DNA from: Aculops lycopersici
Taxonomy: Eukaryota > Arthropoda > Arachnida > Trombidiformes > Eriophyidae
Direction of reading: 5' to 3'
NCBI GenBank assembly: GCA_015350385.1
Contig: WNKI01000004.1
Location: forward strand, 124,001-188,000
Length of the DNA stretch: 64,000 nt
How positions within the stretch are numbered: position 1 is the first letter of the stretch; each line of letters starts with the position of its first letter. The translations under genes were made by a program, and so were the position numbers. Below the pieces are notes generated by a model. It saw nothing but the letters and a program-made list of their open reading frames with translations, was not told the DNA's origin and searched no databases. Below are positions 40,501 through 54,177 of the stretch, piece after piece.

Positions 40501-42557
40501 TTCAATGATGCGGCCGCAGGAATTATCTTGCTACATTAAAACATTGTTGCGGCAGCACTGACTTCTGTGGTATGCAAATGCGAGCCACTTGTTGCAGCGA
40601 CTCTTTGTTTCAATGCAAATCACTATCGCGCATCCCTGTCCAGTTTTCCTCCGACCAAAACCGTGCGGGAGCACCAGCCCATCACCTCACCCATTGGTAA
40701 GCGTGTGAATTATGAACGTAAACGATTGAATTCTCTCCGCATTATTGCGAATGATGAGCACAAGATTTTGCATTTGCCTTTCGAGAGATAAACTTGCGTA
40801 ACTCTTCAAACAGGTGAGCAAAGGAGCATCCTCCTTAGAGACGACCAGCAGGTAAGAAAGTGAGCAAATGACGCCCATTCGACCAAAATCAATTGGTGGC
40901 GTCAGTGGCGCCGATCGATCGGCCAGTTGCCCTGTTGCCCACACTAAATTTGGCTGGCTGGCTGGTTGCTCAATGGCCCAGCGGGCAGCCACTTGTTGTT
41001 CATTGGAGGTTCAAGTTGTTGCAACCTGTTGCAGCCGATGTTGTTGTTGATGGTGCTGTTGTTGTCGCCATTGTAACTGTCGCTTGCCACTGCCACCGAC
41101 TGATTGATGGCATGAGTAGTTGGTATCGTCGTTTTCATTTCTTTTTCTCCTCATTGTTGGCCAAATACAAGCGCGAGTTTTGCTGGCGGCTCGCGTTTTC
41201 CTCGACTATCCATTCAATCATGAGTCAAAGCGAGCTAAAGAGTTACAATGGCCGCCTTTCTGCCTCTGTCTTTTCCCCTTGTGCTCTTTTGGATTTACAA
41301 CCGCTCGATAGTTGGCACGCTGAACATTATGGCCGCCATCGAGAGCGAGTCTATCTATTACCATCTCGAACCGAAGCGGCGATGAACAGATATAAAAATG
41401 GAACTTGTATCCTCGACACCGTTGCCACCACCACCACCACCACTTGTTGCTGCTCTGCTTCCAGCAATAACCGTCGGCCGATGGACGTTGCAACAACTCG
41501 GCTCGCGAACAACATAACTCAAATCTAAACACTAAATGCTGATTCGCGGTAGAGGTGGCAGCGACGACGGCGGCCATCACCAAACAGGTAATTTACAATT
41601 TAGCAACACACTTTCTCTACCTTTCTGCATTGCTACACACAACAAAGAGATGGCTTGCTGGATGGTGGTTATTATTATCACAGATATAGATAGACTCGTT
41701 CATTATTATTATTATTATTTGCTCTAATTTAAACGTGTTGCCTGCTCGCTCTCATTGGCTCGCGTTTTGGTCTTTGGGACTCCTTTGTTGTTATCTTTGT
41801 TGCATTTGCTTGTAATGACTAACGGCAACAACATCGACAACTAAAACGACAAGCAACGACAATAACAAATGCAACTGCAACTTACGGACGATCAATTGGC
41901 TGGTCGCTCTGTTGGCCAAACCAGAAAACTGGCTATCGACTATCTGGCGCCCAAATCTCTTTGTTGTACTGCTCGTGTATGTTGGAAGTTAAAGGCTATA
42001 CTCTTGGGTGTCAAGTGCATTGTCGTCGCTATCGTTGTGCTGCCGCCGTGCACACAGCCGGCAACAAGTGGTCGTCTACGTGGACAACATTGCTTGCCGT
42101 CGGGCGAGTCGATTTGAATCGGACTCTTGGTCGCGAGTTGCGAGTTGCTAGTTGCGACTAGCGAGTGAAAGTATCAGGTATTAAGTAGATTGTGAACGTT
42201 GGTTTCTCTGTGTGGGATGCAACAACAACGACAGCAACAGCAACAAGTGCACTCAACAAATGGACAATCGCCGACGAGCTTGCCAACCGGCGAGCGAGTG
42301 GACAAAGTGGCGCGCGCCCATGAGCTTGATCTCTCGGCGATCTGCGTACAATGGCCGCCAGGTAAATTCAACAGGCTGCCTGAGCGGAGAGATGGCGAGT
42401 TAGTGGGTGAGTGAGAGCGAGGGAGTGAGAGGCAACACAATGTGCGGCGGTGACATTAGATGCGCGTGAGTGTCAAGATCACACACAGACAAGTGGCCAC
42501 CCAAATGGCCGCTGGCCGTTGAAACTCATTGAGTTGCCAGCGGTGAGCATTATTAAT

Positions 42558-42589
<32 letters not shown>

Positions 42590-45500
42590 GGTGGTGGTGG
42601 TGGTGGTAGTTGTGGTTCTAATGCAGTGCCAACGATCTAAGCGGCCACTTAAACTAGCCGACTTTTGTGTTCGCGCCGGACAGCAGGAGCCACCACGATG
42701 ACGACGATCCCAATGGCTCGCCCTCCGGAAAGAGTCGACCTCGACACACAGGCTAATGCAACTTTCCTCTCTGACGACGACGACGACGACGATGGGATCA
42801 TGCGAGCGGGGATATTAGATGAGTGGCCGGCCATTTGGAATTGCGTAACTAATTCACCTGTCAGTTTGCGGGCGAGCCAAAGTGAGCACACGGCACACAG
42901 GTGAACTTGCATCTGGTGGTGGTGGTCAACTTTGCGCTTTTGAATCCGGCGAGTGATTCTGTGTTAACGACTTAACCGACGGCGCGAACTGCTGTCAGGT
43001 GGTTGCACCGTTGTGACTCCTTGTGCTTCTATGCGCTCCAGCATCCCTTGCTACCATTACCACAACCTCTTCTGTTGTTGTTGCTGTTGTTGTTGCCATT
43101 TTGCTTGCTTATTGGATTTTGCAACCGAATGGGAGAAAGAAGCACAAAGTTTTCACTCTTTCTCAACCATCTCTCTTCTCTCATGCAAATCTAACCGTTA
43201 GATCTGAGGCAAAAAGCTCAAGAGGGAAGCGTATTGTTTGCGTAACGAGAAACGAGCGCGAAAACCACCAAGTGAACTCGTAAACCGATTTTATGGGTTG
43301 CTCTTTCTTTCGGCTTCTTTTATCTAAATTTCGTTTGCTCAACCTAACCAACCGACTCGCTTGCCGCAAGGTTGAAGCGCGCAAATTTAAATTGAAGTAA
43401 AGTTTTGATTCACTTGCTCGTCGGAATTCTCGTGACTGGTCTAGACTCGAAAGGCCGGAAGTGGAGTGCCAAGTAGATGAAAGTGGCGTTAGTTGGATCA
43501 TCCATCGAGAAGCTACCTGTTACTTCCGGTTATTGGAGGCCGCTGGTGGTACATGTGGCCAATTGAGATGTTTGTTTGTTTGCTTTGGCATTCACTTCTG
43601 CTTTAAAGGGGAAAAAACCTTCGCCGGCTTGCCTGTTAGTCGATATGCAAACTCAACGCCGTGTTCTAATTTCCTCAACGAAAAGAAAGGCTCCGCTCTT
43701 TCCCTCGGAGGGAAGTTTGAGTGGATTGTTTGGTTTGGTCGAGTCAAATCGATTTGTGGCTATCGCACACAAGATTAAAATCGGGCGCAAAGAGAGCAGC
43801 AGCGAAAAAACACCAGACGACGCACGCAGACACGTGACAGGAAGGGAGAAAATTGAGTTGCTTCCCTAAGAAAAAAGGAAAGTTACTTGCGTGCGCTGCT
43901 CTTTTTCAAGCCTCTCTCTCTATGCGAGTCGCTCGTCATTGCCGATGACGAGAAGACGTGAGAAAAGAGGAGAAGAGGAGTTAGGCTCGTTGAGACAAAA
44001 ACACACAAACTCACAAGTCGCTCACTCAATCACCTGTCTGTTTGGATACCTGTTTTCGCGTGAGTTGGTCCGTGTGACGAGCGAGATAATTAATGTTAGT
44101 GACGGCTAATTGGCCAGGTAGGGACTTGTTGCTGCTCTTGCCCCCAGACTGCCTCATGTCTCGGCTCTCCTCTTAGCATACTTTGAGCGATTCATTGTGA
44201 AGCAGTAGCCAATGAAAAGACGACAATCTGAAGGCAGAGAAGTTAACTGGTAGGAGAAAGAGAGAGAGAGAGAGACAAAGAAAGAGAAAAAATTGCGCCA
44301 CGCTCTTGAAAATTGATGGCCTTAATCAATCTGGCAATCAAATGGGCGCGTGGACTAGCGACTACCAAGAGAGTGGTAAAATTTATCCCTTTCTCTGAAA
44401 CTTGAGAAACTCAGCTAAAAAGTGAAAAAAGGGGGAGAGAGATAGACACTTGTTGCTACTGCCTGGCTTCCCTGGCTGGTGGGCCGGCAGCAGGTGGCCA
44501 GCAACAGGTCGTTTGGCTAGCACACAACAAGTGATGAGGATGACGAGTGCAAGCTGAGATTTCTATTCTTATTCCATTTCATTTCCCTTCTTATTCAATT
44601 TATAATTTGATATTCTCGTCATCGTCGTCGTTGTCGGCGATAAAAATAGAAACTCTCAATTGGCCAATTGAAACTATCGAAACCAGAAAAGACATTCTCG
44701 TTTGGCAAATATTATTTCTTTCTGTTTCTAAATTTGAGATCACAACTAAAGTGGTTCTGCTTCAACTGCTGCCTCTCGTTGGAGGGAACGGAAAATCTTG
44801 GAAATTTCGCTCCCTTGAAAGAGCTTTCGACTTGGGATCGTTGAAAGCTTGACGATCTGATCATGAAATTGACTCAAATCTATGAAATAAATAAAATAAA
44901 ATAAAACTTGGCTTCGCACACTGAGGCACCGGAAGGTGAGGTGATATTTCCACTCACAAGGAGCTAGCCACTTGTTGTTGCTCTTAAATTTAATCCCACA
45001 CAATCCCCTTGAACGAGGTGATGCTGCCTCATTGAAGTCAGGTGAGTAGAGGCAACAGGCGGCAGTTTATAAGAATTATATCCCAATAGAAACATGTACA
45101 CTTCACCTTGCGTCAACCAAAACAGCGGCCAGAGATTATGACTTTTGCGGTGTCCCGGCTTCTGAGATCATTATTCTCGCTCTTTTCTATAGACTCTTTT
45201 GAGAGTTTATTGAAGGGAAAAAATTCAATTACTCTCTCACCTGGAAGTCAAAATGGAGAGAGATAAACAAACAAGTAGACAATACAAATGTGACTGTGAA
45301 TTATTAGCCGTGAAAAGAGCGCTCTACCTGAGCTAAACGAGATAATCTGTGCGCGTCAACATGCTAACAAACAGGTTACCTGTCCCGCTTGCGCTCGACA
45401 ACTATGCGGACTATAACCATCATGATCATCATGCTAATAATCAGCTCACTTGGATGTAGATTATCTGAAATTGTTTCCTGAAAGCCGTCAAGCTAGAGTC

Positions 45501-46315
45501 GGTGTCGTTATGCTTCTTTACCAAACGACGCTAGCTAGCTATTTGCATGTCTACTTAATGAGAGGATGATGAAAAACTGAGGCTCCAAATTTGGGTTTGC
45601 AATAGTTAGTATCCAAATTTCCAACTTCTTTAACTTATCCGATTTCCTCATTCACCCGGCAAAATCAAGATTCAAGTAAATCAACGCGAGCAAGCCCAAA
45701 ATTTGCTTGTTTCTATCTCATACGAGCAAGTAAAAGTCAAGCACCCTGTTAGTCGGCCTGAGTTATGTGAATGTCATCTCGATCAGTGCTATTTTTTCTA
45801 GTTTGCGAGTCTCAAGAGAGTTTCTCATCCTTCATTTTTACATGATATTAAAAATTTTAGAAAAGGAAAAATCTGAGAAATTCTTGAGAGGGCAAAAATA
45901 GAGAGGTAGCAAGAGATTTCCAACGGTCAACTTGAAACTCAAGAGGAGGAAGCGGGAAACTTTTCGTGTGGTTGTAAATTTGCCTAACTGTAAATTTGCC
46001 TGCCCACCTGAGAGAGTGGTTGCCAGTAGTTATCGTTAGTCTACAGCCACTTTGTTGAGTTACTGGTTAGACCATACAAACTAACGACTGAAAGGCGACC
46101 TGCTGATGGTGTTGCTGTTATTGCTACAAGTTGGCTCATTGTTTTGTTTGTTAGTCTTGGCCAGTCATTCGACTGACAAACTGAAAAGAGAGAATCTTCG
46201 TCTCGTAGTCGTTGCTGTTTTTTTTTCAATTACTATGACTTGCAAGAGAACAGTACTTTGGCCATTTGAATGAAGTAAAATAGTGCTGCATCAACAAGTG
46301 GTAACAAGGAGAAAC
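37534..46315. other. Long non-coding region, likely intron or regulatory DNA
   Basis: The 8.8 kb after the Ig exon donor hold no exon I can recognise. Visible are (CGT)n near 38431-38460, (GTA)n(GTG)n near 42558-42608, CTG/TTG-rich runs near 43075-43100, (GA)n near 44255-44275, and a dense set of CAACAAGTG/CAACAGGTG words. It may be the first intron of the Ig gene together with the fasciclin promoter. Confidence 0.5.
42558..42608. repeat. (GTA)n(GTG)n compound microsatellite
   Basis: Eight or so GTA units turn directly into about nine GTG units. Confidence 0.85.
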
Positions 46316-49300
46316 ATGATGCCTCTCAGCTACCGCTACTCTACCTGCGTTGCCTCCAAGATTCGAGAGGCACCAAGAGATATGTACATTGGCAAAACAT
46401 TAACCTTTCCAACTTCACTTCTCCTTCTACTTATCTCCTCCATCTTGCTAATAACCATAACTTCCGAAACAAATGCAACAAACAACAAAACCAAAATCAT
46501 AAATACATACGAAAAAACTCACCGACTTCAAAAATCAAAACCACTAACAACAGATCAAAGCCAGCGAGCTCAGCAAACAAATGGACTCTTGGCAGGATCC
46601 AATCAACAGGCGCAACAGCAACAGCAGCGCCAAGGTAACTTTGGCGATTTGGTTGCCATTGGCGCCATCTCGCTGCTTGATCCGCAGGTGGCCGCTGCGG
46701 CGTCTGATAGGAGTTCCGCGGCGAGAGGCTTGCACAAGAACCACCTGCTCACCGATTCAAGCTCAAGTGGACAGCTAGTTGATAGGATTGCCTTTGCAAA
46801 TGTTAATATTTCAAGTTTAAATCAGCAACCGCAAAATAAGTTGGATTACATAATTGAATTTATGCGCCAAAACAATCTGAGCAAATTCTGTGACTTGTTG
46901 ACTGGCTCGCAACCGGAAGTTAGGGACCTAAACAGACGATTGAATGCCATGAGTCAATTCACGTTATTTGTGCCAACAAACGAAGCTCTCCTTCTGATGC
47001 CAAGCGGACTCTTTGAGCAGATAACCAAGAAACCGGAGGAGGCGAGGCAGTTTTTGCTGTCGCATTCAACCAATGAGCTTGTGGTGCCCAAATTGGATCC
47101 AAATGCACAACGCGAACTCCTCGCCGCCGCCAGGTGGTCATCGATCAGGTCACAGCTCACAGCTCAGCGGCCCGACTTGGTGACTCCTTCCACAGCTCGT
47201 GCTTCCTCCCAATTGATCCCCTCGCTCGCGGGCACTCAACTTCGAGTAACTACCACGCCCATCACCTCAACCTCCAACATTTCGGCCAGCACGCAGTTGA
47301 ATACTAAGCTCGAGTTAATAGTGAATGGGGCCAACGTGTTAAGTGGCCACTCGCACGCCCTCCAGGAGCCAAACAATGCCAATGTCACCTATGCCATAGT
47401 CCATCTAATAGACAGACCCCTCTACCCAGCGCCCACTGCAACTTTGGCCTCGAAGGTGCGCCAGTTGGCGCCGAGAATGGCCAGGTACTTGGACTTGGCA
47501 CAGGATGTTACGTTGAATGATGCATTGGAGTCGAGCCAAAAACTTTCAACCCTATTCTTGCCAAGCGATGACTCGCTGAGGCTGATACCTGAGAGGTTAC
47601 TTAATCAACTAGAAACAAATAGAACATTTCTGATTGAGTTTCTACGCAATCATCTGGTCGAAGACCTTCACTATAGCATTCAACTCTCATCGCCTCAATT
47701 CATTGGCCACGACTCAATGCTTAGATTGCAAAGGAACCAAAAATCGCCGAGAATGAAGTTGACGGCAATGTCAAACTTGGAGCTCGATTTTGAACTCAAG
47801 AATTTTCCCTCGAGAAATTTGATATTGGTTAACTCAATCCCCATCATAGACTCGGATCAAATGGCAGTCAATGGAGTGGTTCACTTGATTGCTCGCCCAA
47901 TATTTGAGCAGTCGATTGTGAACGATTGCAACTGTACATCCTCTTTGTCGTCTCAAACTATTTCCCTCAGCCAATTGCTGAATGGAACAGCCACAAATTC
48001 AATTTCCGCCGCAGAATTACCGCGCAACAATTTGAACAACAACCAGATTTGGTCGAACTCGCTGGTCGACTATGTGGTTCAGCCATCGAGCAAACTCACC
48101 GGAAATGAACTGGAGCGAGAAGAAACTCAGGTGGCGCCGGCGCAGCAGCAGAGGATTAGGTCTCAAAGATCAGGAAACTTGGCCAACAATCGAGATTTCT
48201 ACCGTCCGTCGGTGGTTCCAGTAAATCTACAGTTGTCAAGTAGCACGCAGCGCCAACAACAAGTGGTCGCTCCCAATCTAACTGAAAGTTCGCGACGCCA
48301 AGATCTCAGCCAGGACCGAGTGGACGAGCTCAACAGGTTGTTGGCTTCGAGTTCCAATCAAGCCGAGCATCAGGCAAGTCTCTTCGAAGCAGAGCGATAC
48401 AAGGTCTTGAATGCCACAACAAGGCAAAGGTTGCGCGATCAACAGGAGTGGCAAAATTCTACTTCGAATCAAATGCAGCCACAGGCAACAGGTACAAATC
48501 GATTTGCCTATGATCGAGCGCTAACAACCCAACCAACTGTTGATTCGGCGGCCAATAATGGTGAGTTCAGCAACTCGCCAGGCAAACGACTCTACTCGGC
48601 GGTTGGTGGCGATGTTAATTCGACAAGTGGATGGCCGCCACTTGAAACTCGGAGACAAATGCTCAAGTTTCAAGCGGAGGATGCGCGAGATTTGCAGCCA
48701 ACAAATAGGAGCACTCAATTTTTGGCACCTGCTTCGAGTTTTATTCAGGCAGCCTACGAGACAATACCCGGTGGCAACAGCAATGTTTTTGCATCGAACA
48801 GGAACGCGAAGCAACAAGTTTTTGGCACGAGCAAAACTCTGGCACCACCGAGCGGCTTTAGTGGCTGTGCCTTCTACGATACCGATTGCAAACGACTGGT
48901 TAGCAAGCTAGTTAGACTTCCGCCAACCGGAAACCAGAAGTCTGTCAGTTCGAAGAATCTTCTCGCTGGCTCTACAGCCACCATCATTCCGTATGGATTG
49001 AATAACTTCACACGATCCGAGCAACAACAGCATTCAGTTGTAGATTCTACTTTCGGTGAAGTCACCGAGTCGCCTTTTAGTGTGACAACACCAATGTCCA
49101 AGATTGCAGACCAGCAGCAGAATCAATTCAACAGGTTGTCGTCGACGGGAGTATCAGTTCCTCCACGCATATCGTCACTCAACCAGCCACTTCCGCCTTG
49201 GAACGATGACAAGCTTACACATGGTGGCAACTCGCAGCCTCTAGTTGTATCGACAAGCGGAAACTCCAATTGGAACTATCGGCCTCCAAGCTCTCAGCTG

Positions 49301-52300
49301 GATAGCGACATAAACAGAATCTCATACCAAAGGCTAACGGGCACCTCTCATGGCCACGGATTTACAGGCGGTCTCGCTAGATTAGAGCAAGCCAACAAGT
49401 CGGCAAATTTAACCAGCAATCCGCACAAGCAGCAGTTTTCTCGACCATCCAGTGCTCAAATTTTGCTAGTTCCCGTGAGATTGTTGCAGAACCAAACGAG
49501 CGGGAGCAACAAGTCGCCGCAATTGAGTGGCCAGCTCATTAGCGATAAGCCAATTTACTTCTCGCCGCCGCTGAATACAATCAGGATTCCGAGTGGCCAG
49601 CAGCAACAGCTGCAAAACTTCAACAGTCTCTCGTATCACATCCCAACTCCACAGCCCCTACCCGAGGTGACCATCCACTCAATGGGCAACAGCTACTCCA
49701 CATCGAGTTCCAGCGGCTCCAGTTTCAACACGCAACTCCACTCGCCGGGTAGACTCTCAAACTTTACAGCAATCGAGACGATTCCAGTGGACGAGCCACT
49801 GGGATTCAATGCAAACACAAACAATCCAGTACAATTCCAATCGTCAACCTCAAATTTTAACAAGAATTTGCTAATCAAGGCACCAGTAGCGGCGCAACGG
49901 AAGTCGAGATTGCAACAACAGGATCAACTCACCAGTCCGGCTCGAAAAATTGTCCGCCTCCAGCCCACGCCACCGGGTATTTGGCCAGCTAGTGGCAATG
50001 GTGATTTCAACGGTGACATCAGTGTAACATCCGCAAAGTTGAGCTCAGGTATCAGCAGCGGAAGTGGAATCAAATCGCCGATGCAAAACTCAACAAGTGG
50101 CGGCGGCGGCCTCGCAGTGCAGGCTAGCAACCAGTCACCGAATGCATTTGTCCGTAGCGTTCCCTTGCTTGACACAACCCCCTTTGAGTCGGTTGCGGAT
50201 AGAAACTCGCAAGCGAGTGACTTTTTCCAAAACCGAACGATAGCCGAAATTATGGATGACAGCGGGTTGCGCATCGACGGACAACAGGTTACTTTTAGTC
50301 GGCTCAAGGAGTGTCTCAGAGATGCGGACCTGTTAAATTTGGTGAAGCAACTTGATAGCTCACTGACCATCTTCATGCCCACCGACTTGGCCTTCCAGCG
50401 GCTGGTTCAGCAGCAAGCCATTGCACATCAACGCGAACGAAGCCTGTCCTCCTCAGGTTCTCGCTCGACCATTTCCGGTCGTCTGCTAGACCCATCGAGA
50501 CGCCATTTAATCCCTTTGATAGCTAGAACAAAACCCCTCGCCGGTTTGTCCACAATGGAGGATCCAAACATCAGCGGTCGTCTCGTGTTCGATCCCATAG
50601 ACACGACAAGCGCCAGCCAAGCAGCCGAACGGCTCACTCTCGACTGCTCCACTAGCCAGGTGCGCCAGCTTCTACTCGACCACTTGTCAGCTAGGCTAAT
50701 CACACCGAAGCAACTGCAATCCGACTTAATTCTCTCAAGTCTCAATGGACAACATCAGCTAATACTATCGAGCGTTCCAAGCAAAAAGATTGTTGTTGTC
50801 GATGGGCAGCCAGTTATTGCTGCAACTCGAGCCAAAAACGGAATGGTCTACGTGGTGAACAAGTTCCTCAATTTAACTCAACAAGTGCCAAATATAATTG
50901 ACCTCATGGAATCGCAACCAAACCTGACAACCTTCCTAAGCTACCTAAATTTCTCAAGTTTAACCGATCGACTTAAGCGAGGTGAGTGGTTCAGTCCTCG
51001 TTATTGGTATGTCTACCCTCTTATATGTAAATATATATATATAACTAACTTAAGCTCCATTCCATTCCACACAGAACCCGGTCCAATCACCGTGCTTGCA
51101 CCAACCAATGAGGCTTTCGAACAACTGAGCAGCTCAGCTAGACAACTGATCAATTCTGATCCTGCAGCTCTAATGGGTAAGTAAGAACAAGGTGTCTTTT
51201 TGATTCGATGGAGCAAAAATCTATCATGATGATAATGTGGTCGACGAATCTGGTATATTTTTGAAGTAGTACTCGTCAGAGGTTCATTTGCGCATATCTC
51301 CCGTTCTTTAAACAGATTCTTTGTCCAAAAATTTTCCATATATCAGCAAGTCAACCCTTGGAAAGCAGTGCATCGCCTGATGTTGTAACTTCTCGTGATC
51401 TCCTGATATTGGTGCTAATTAGGATTAACGATTATCGGAGTTACGAGCTTCAGTTAAGATCCACAATAATTCTAAGCATTTCAGATAATATTCTATGAAT
51501 CCACACACTTCTAGCCGAGATTTAGTTGCAAAATCTAAACAGGTTTGAAAAGCGAATCCGAAAACTCAATAGAGCCCCAATATCGCCTAGGCGAGCATAA
51601 CATCCAACCCATTCGCTATTCTGAAATCTATGAAGGCACCCTGGTGCGCCTGCCTGAACTGGAAGTCTTGCGCCCTCCATAACCTCGATAGAACCTTCCA
51701 TTTTACAACCAGCTTGAAGCTCAGTTTCCGGCCTTGAGGCTCAGGAACACACTATGTATATTGTTAAGGGCGATTTTCTTTGCTCGATGTATGGGCTTGC
51801 TATCGACGCTAATGTTGGCGAAAAAACGTTTCATAAAACACTTGTATCTTGGAAACTATGGCCGATAGCAAGACGTCGATGCAACCGGAAGCTCAGAATC
51901 CAGCTTCTGAGACGTTTGCAGTGTTTGTTTTCACTGTATCTCTCATAACTTTTGCAATACAAATGTCATTTAGAAACGGTTTTTTTCGTTATGTTCAGAG
52001 GGACTTGGCGGATCGATTGCAGCTTTATGGACGGTTGTCGTCAGTTCTGGACAGGCTCAACTTAGATCCGAGGTGCAAGGTAGTCGGAGGTCTCGGCGTG
52101 TATCAGATGCACTGTAGAAAGCGCCTCTTGCGGGTGATGTTAAGGTCGGGACAAACGATCAGGAAATGCGTGTAATTGGGTTGGAAAAATGCTGTGACAC
52201 CCGGAGCCCTCATAATCCCGAAATCACTTTTTTAGGTATAACTCGGGAACTAGTCGAGATATCGCGATGTGACTTGTAGGTTCATGTTCTAGAAAGCACG

Positions 52301-54177
52301 TTCCACGCTATAAGCATACAAAAGATTATTTATCATGACACGCCTGCATGCACAGAGGTCATCGAAACTTTGGGGCCGATGATAGCTGACACGCTGCAGA
52401 AGCGCTGGATATGGATAATTCCACCTGAATGCTCTCATCAAGATTGTATTTCCCTTGATTTCTTGTATCGTCGGAATTTTAGAAGCTGACGTGCTATTAT
52501 TTCACCTGTCGCGGCTGCAATGCACTTGCGGTGCCATTCAAGACCCAGTAACTAACCATCTCTAATCCTCTACAAATCCAAACAGATATTCTACGTGGCC
52601 ATGTCGTAGATGGAGCTCAATTCGGCAAGCTAATCTCCATGCGAAACCGACTAAAGACCATGAATTCCGACCAATTCATTGAGGCCAAGGTGATCAAGCC
52701 AAATGTGTATCAATTGGACAACCAGATGACATCGATGCGCTTGGTGGGCACGACCGGAAACGGAGTGGTGAACTCCATCGATCGTTTGATTGTACCTCCC
52801 TGGCTCAAGGTTTCAATGGGCAACAAGCCGGCGCTAACATCAATAGGAACTGAGTCGAATAGGATAATGCCGTTGGGTGGCTCAGGTATCACAGCAATCA
52901 ACTCGGCCAGTAATAACTTTGCCGGCGAATTGGACTCCTCACTGGTCTCGCCAACAACTCCACCCTCAGCAACAAGCCTCAACTTGCCGCTTCTAGGCAG
53001 ACAGCCCACGCGATTTGAGCAGCCGGCCGGAAGTCGATTGGTGGTACCGCCGAGTCGTGATTCGGCAACAAACTCGTTCCTATTTACAAACTCAAATTCC
53101 AACTCGAATAGAGACAACAACCTGTTGAATTCGGACTTTGACTCGCCCAGTTTCAATGTCGGCACGGAGCAGCCATCATCCTTTGGTACCCAATCCCCCT
53201 TTCTGCGAGTGGCAAATGCAACAGGCGCCTCAGGAAATCTACAGCCATCCACAGCGAGGGCAAATGCCACGAGAAATATGCAACTCATTGACAAGCTAGC
53301 AAATCTAATGCAGGCGCGCAAATTCACCAACTACCTGTTCAAGTCGGGCGTGTCGAGTTCATTAAAACCCGACATGAACTATGTGATCTTGGTGCCAACT
53401 GATCAAGCAATTGACAAACTTCCAAGGCAAATAATTGACATGCTCGATAAGGATCCCGAACGGTTGTTGGATTTAGTCAACTACCATATACTAGACACAA
53501 CCTTCGAGTACATCAACACCATACCTGATGGCCAAACACTGGACACCATCAACTCCAAGAGCATTCTGTTCAATTGGCACCGAAACAACACAATCCTAAC
53601 GGCGTCGGGTGCCGTTGTTTTGGGCGGCATTCAAGAGGATAACATCGCCCTGCTCATTGTTGATCGTGTTCTGTACCCAACGCCAGGCGACATCTTGAAT
53701 ATCATCTCAAAGTCGCCGATCCTATCCAATTTCACAGCCTTGGTCAAGTCGGCCTATTTGAGACAGCAATTATCAATGGCCGGCCCATACACCTTGTTTG
53801 CGCCCTCCGATTTTGCCTTCAACCAACTGGACAAGCGGGATTTGGAATTCTTGCAACGAAACAAGGAAACGGCTCGTCGCTTTTTGTTGCGCCACCTTAG
53901 CCAACCGGCCATATTTACCTCGTCCATTGCGCTAAGCATGAACTCAACGGCACCTGTTGGCTCATTGAGTACATCATTATCAGCAGCAGCAGCAACAACA
54001 GGTAGCTCTGCAGCTAACAGGTTACTAATGCCCAGCATGACCATAAGCAACTCACTTGGCGAGGATCTAACGCTGAGACAACGAAACGATTACTTCTCTG
54101 TGAATGATGTTAATTTCTCCTACGCGGATGTGGCGGCCACCAATGGAGTTGTGCACGTTATTGATGGTTTGCTATGA
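46316..54177 (+). CDS. Six-FAS1-domain fasciclin (periostin/midline-fasciclin type), three exons
   Basis: Exons at 46316-50981, 51075-51176 and 52586-54177 join in frame to 2119 residues; both junctions are phase 1 GT-AG. The 93 bp first intron is itself open, but splicing restores TDRLKREPGPITVLAPTNEA, a textbook FAS1 core. Joining exons 2 and 3 gives DPAALMDILRGHVVDG, also canonical. A signal sequence lies in the first ~50 residues (SLLLLLISSILLITITS). Six FAS1 domains are visible: two at the N-terminus, a Ser/Gln/Asn-rich linker of several hundred residues, then two, a second linker and two more (LIDKLANLMQARKFTNYL; GPYTLFAPSDFAFNQL). FAS1 proteins mediate cell-matrix adhesion. No GPI signal or membrane helix is seen after the last domain. 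The second intron holds a repeat copy. An AATAAA lies at 54891-54896. Confidence 0.88.
51480..52272 (+). repeat. Inverted repeat copy A (~790 bp) in the fasciclin intron
   Basis: It matches the reverse complement of 57757-58546. The central ~640 bases differ at only about four sites. The ~100 bases at the right end are clearly more diverged. No terminal inverted repeats or target-site duplications were recognised. It carries the 105-codon frame listed separately. Confidence 0.85.
51858..52175 (+). CDS. 105-residue ORF in repeat copy A, unknown
   Basis: The ATG at 51858 opens a 105-residue frame nested in a fasciclin intron. A hydrophobic segment (FAVFVFTVSLITFAIQMSF) at about residues 20-38 suggests one membrane helix. 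It is followed by a basic region (RYVQRDLADRLQLYGRLSS, then RCKVVGGLGVYQMHCRKRLL). The same frame is intact in the inverted copy at 57847-58164, with changes gathered in the last ~15 residues. I do not recognise the family. It may be a small duplicated gene or part of a mobile element. Confidence 0.45.
   Translation: MADSKTSMQPEAQNPASETFAVFVFTVSLITFAIQMSFRNGFFRYVQRDLADRLQLYGRLSSVLDRLNLDPRCKVVGGLGVYQMHCRKRLLRVMLRSGQTIRKCV

Noticed and set aside
40893..41528. 211-codon plus-strand frame
   Set aside because: Its composition shifts from Val/Ala-rich to Thr/Cys-rich across a CAC/CAT repeat, and nothing is recognisable. It is likely chance in GC-rich simple sequence.
53985..54005. Short CAG/CAA run in the last fasciclin domain considered as a disrupted FAS1 domain
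   Set aside because: The conserved closing motif (NGVVHVIDGLL) follows in frame, so the run is only a loop insertion.
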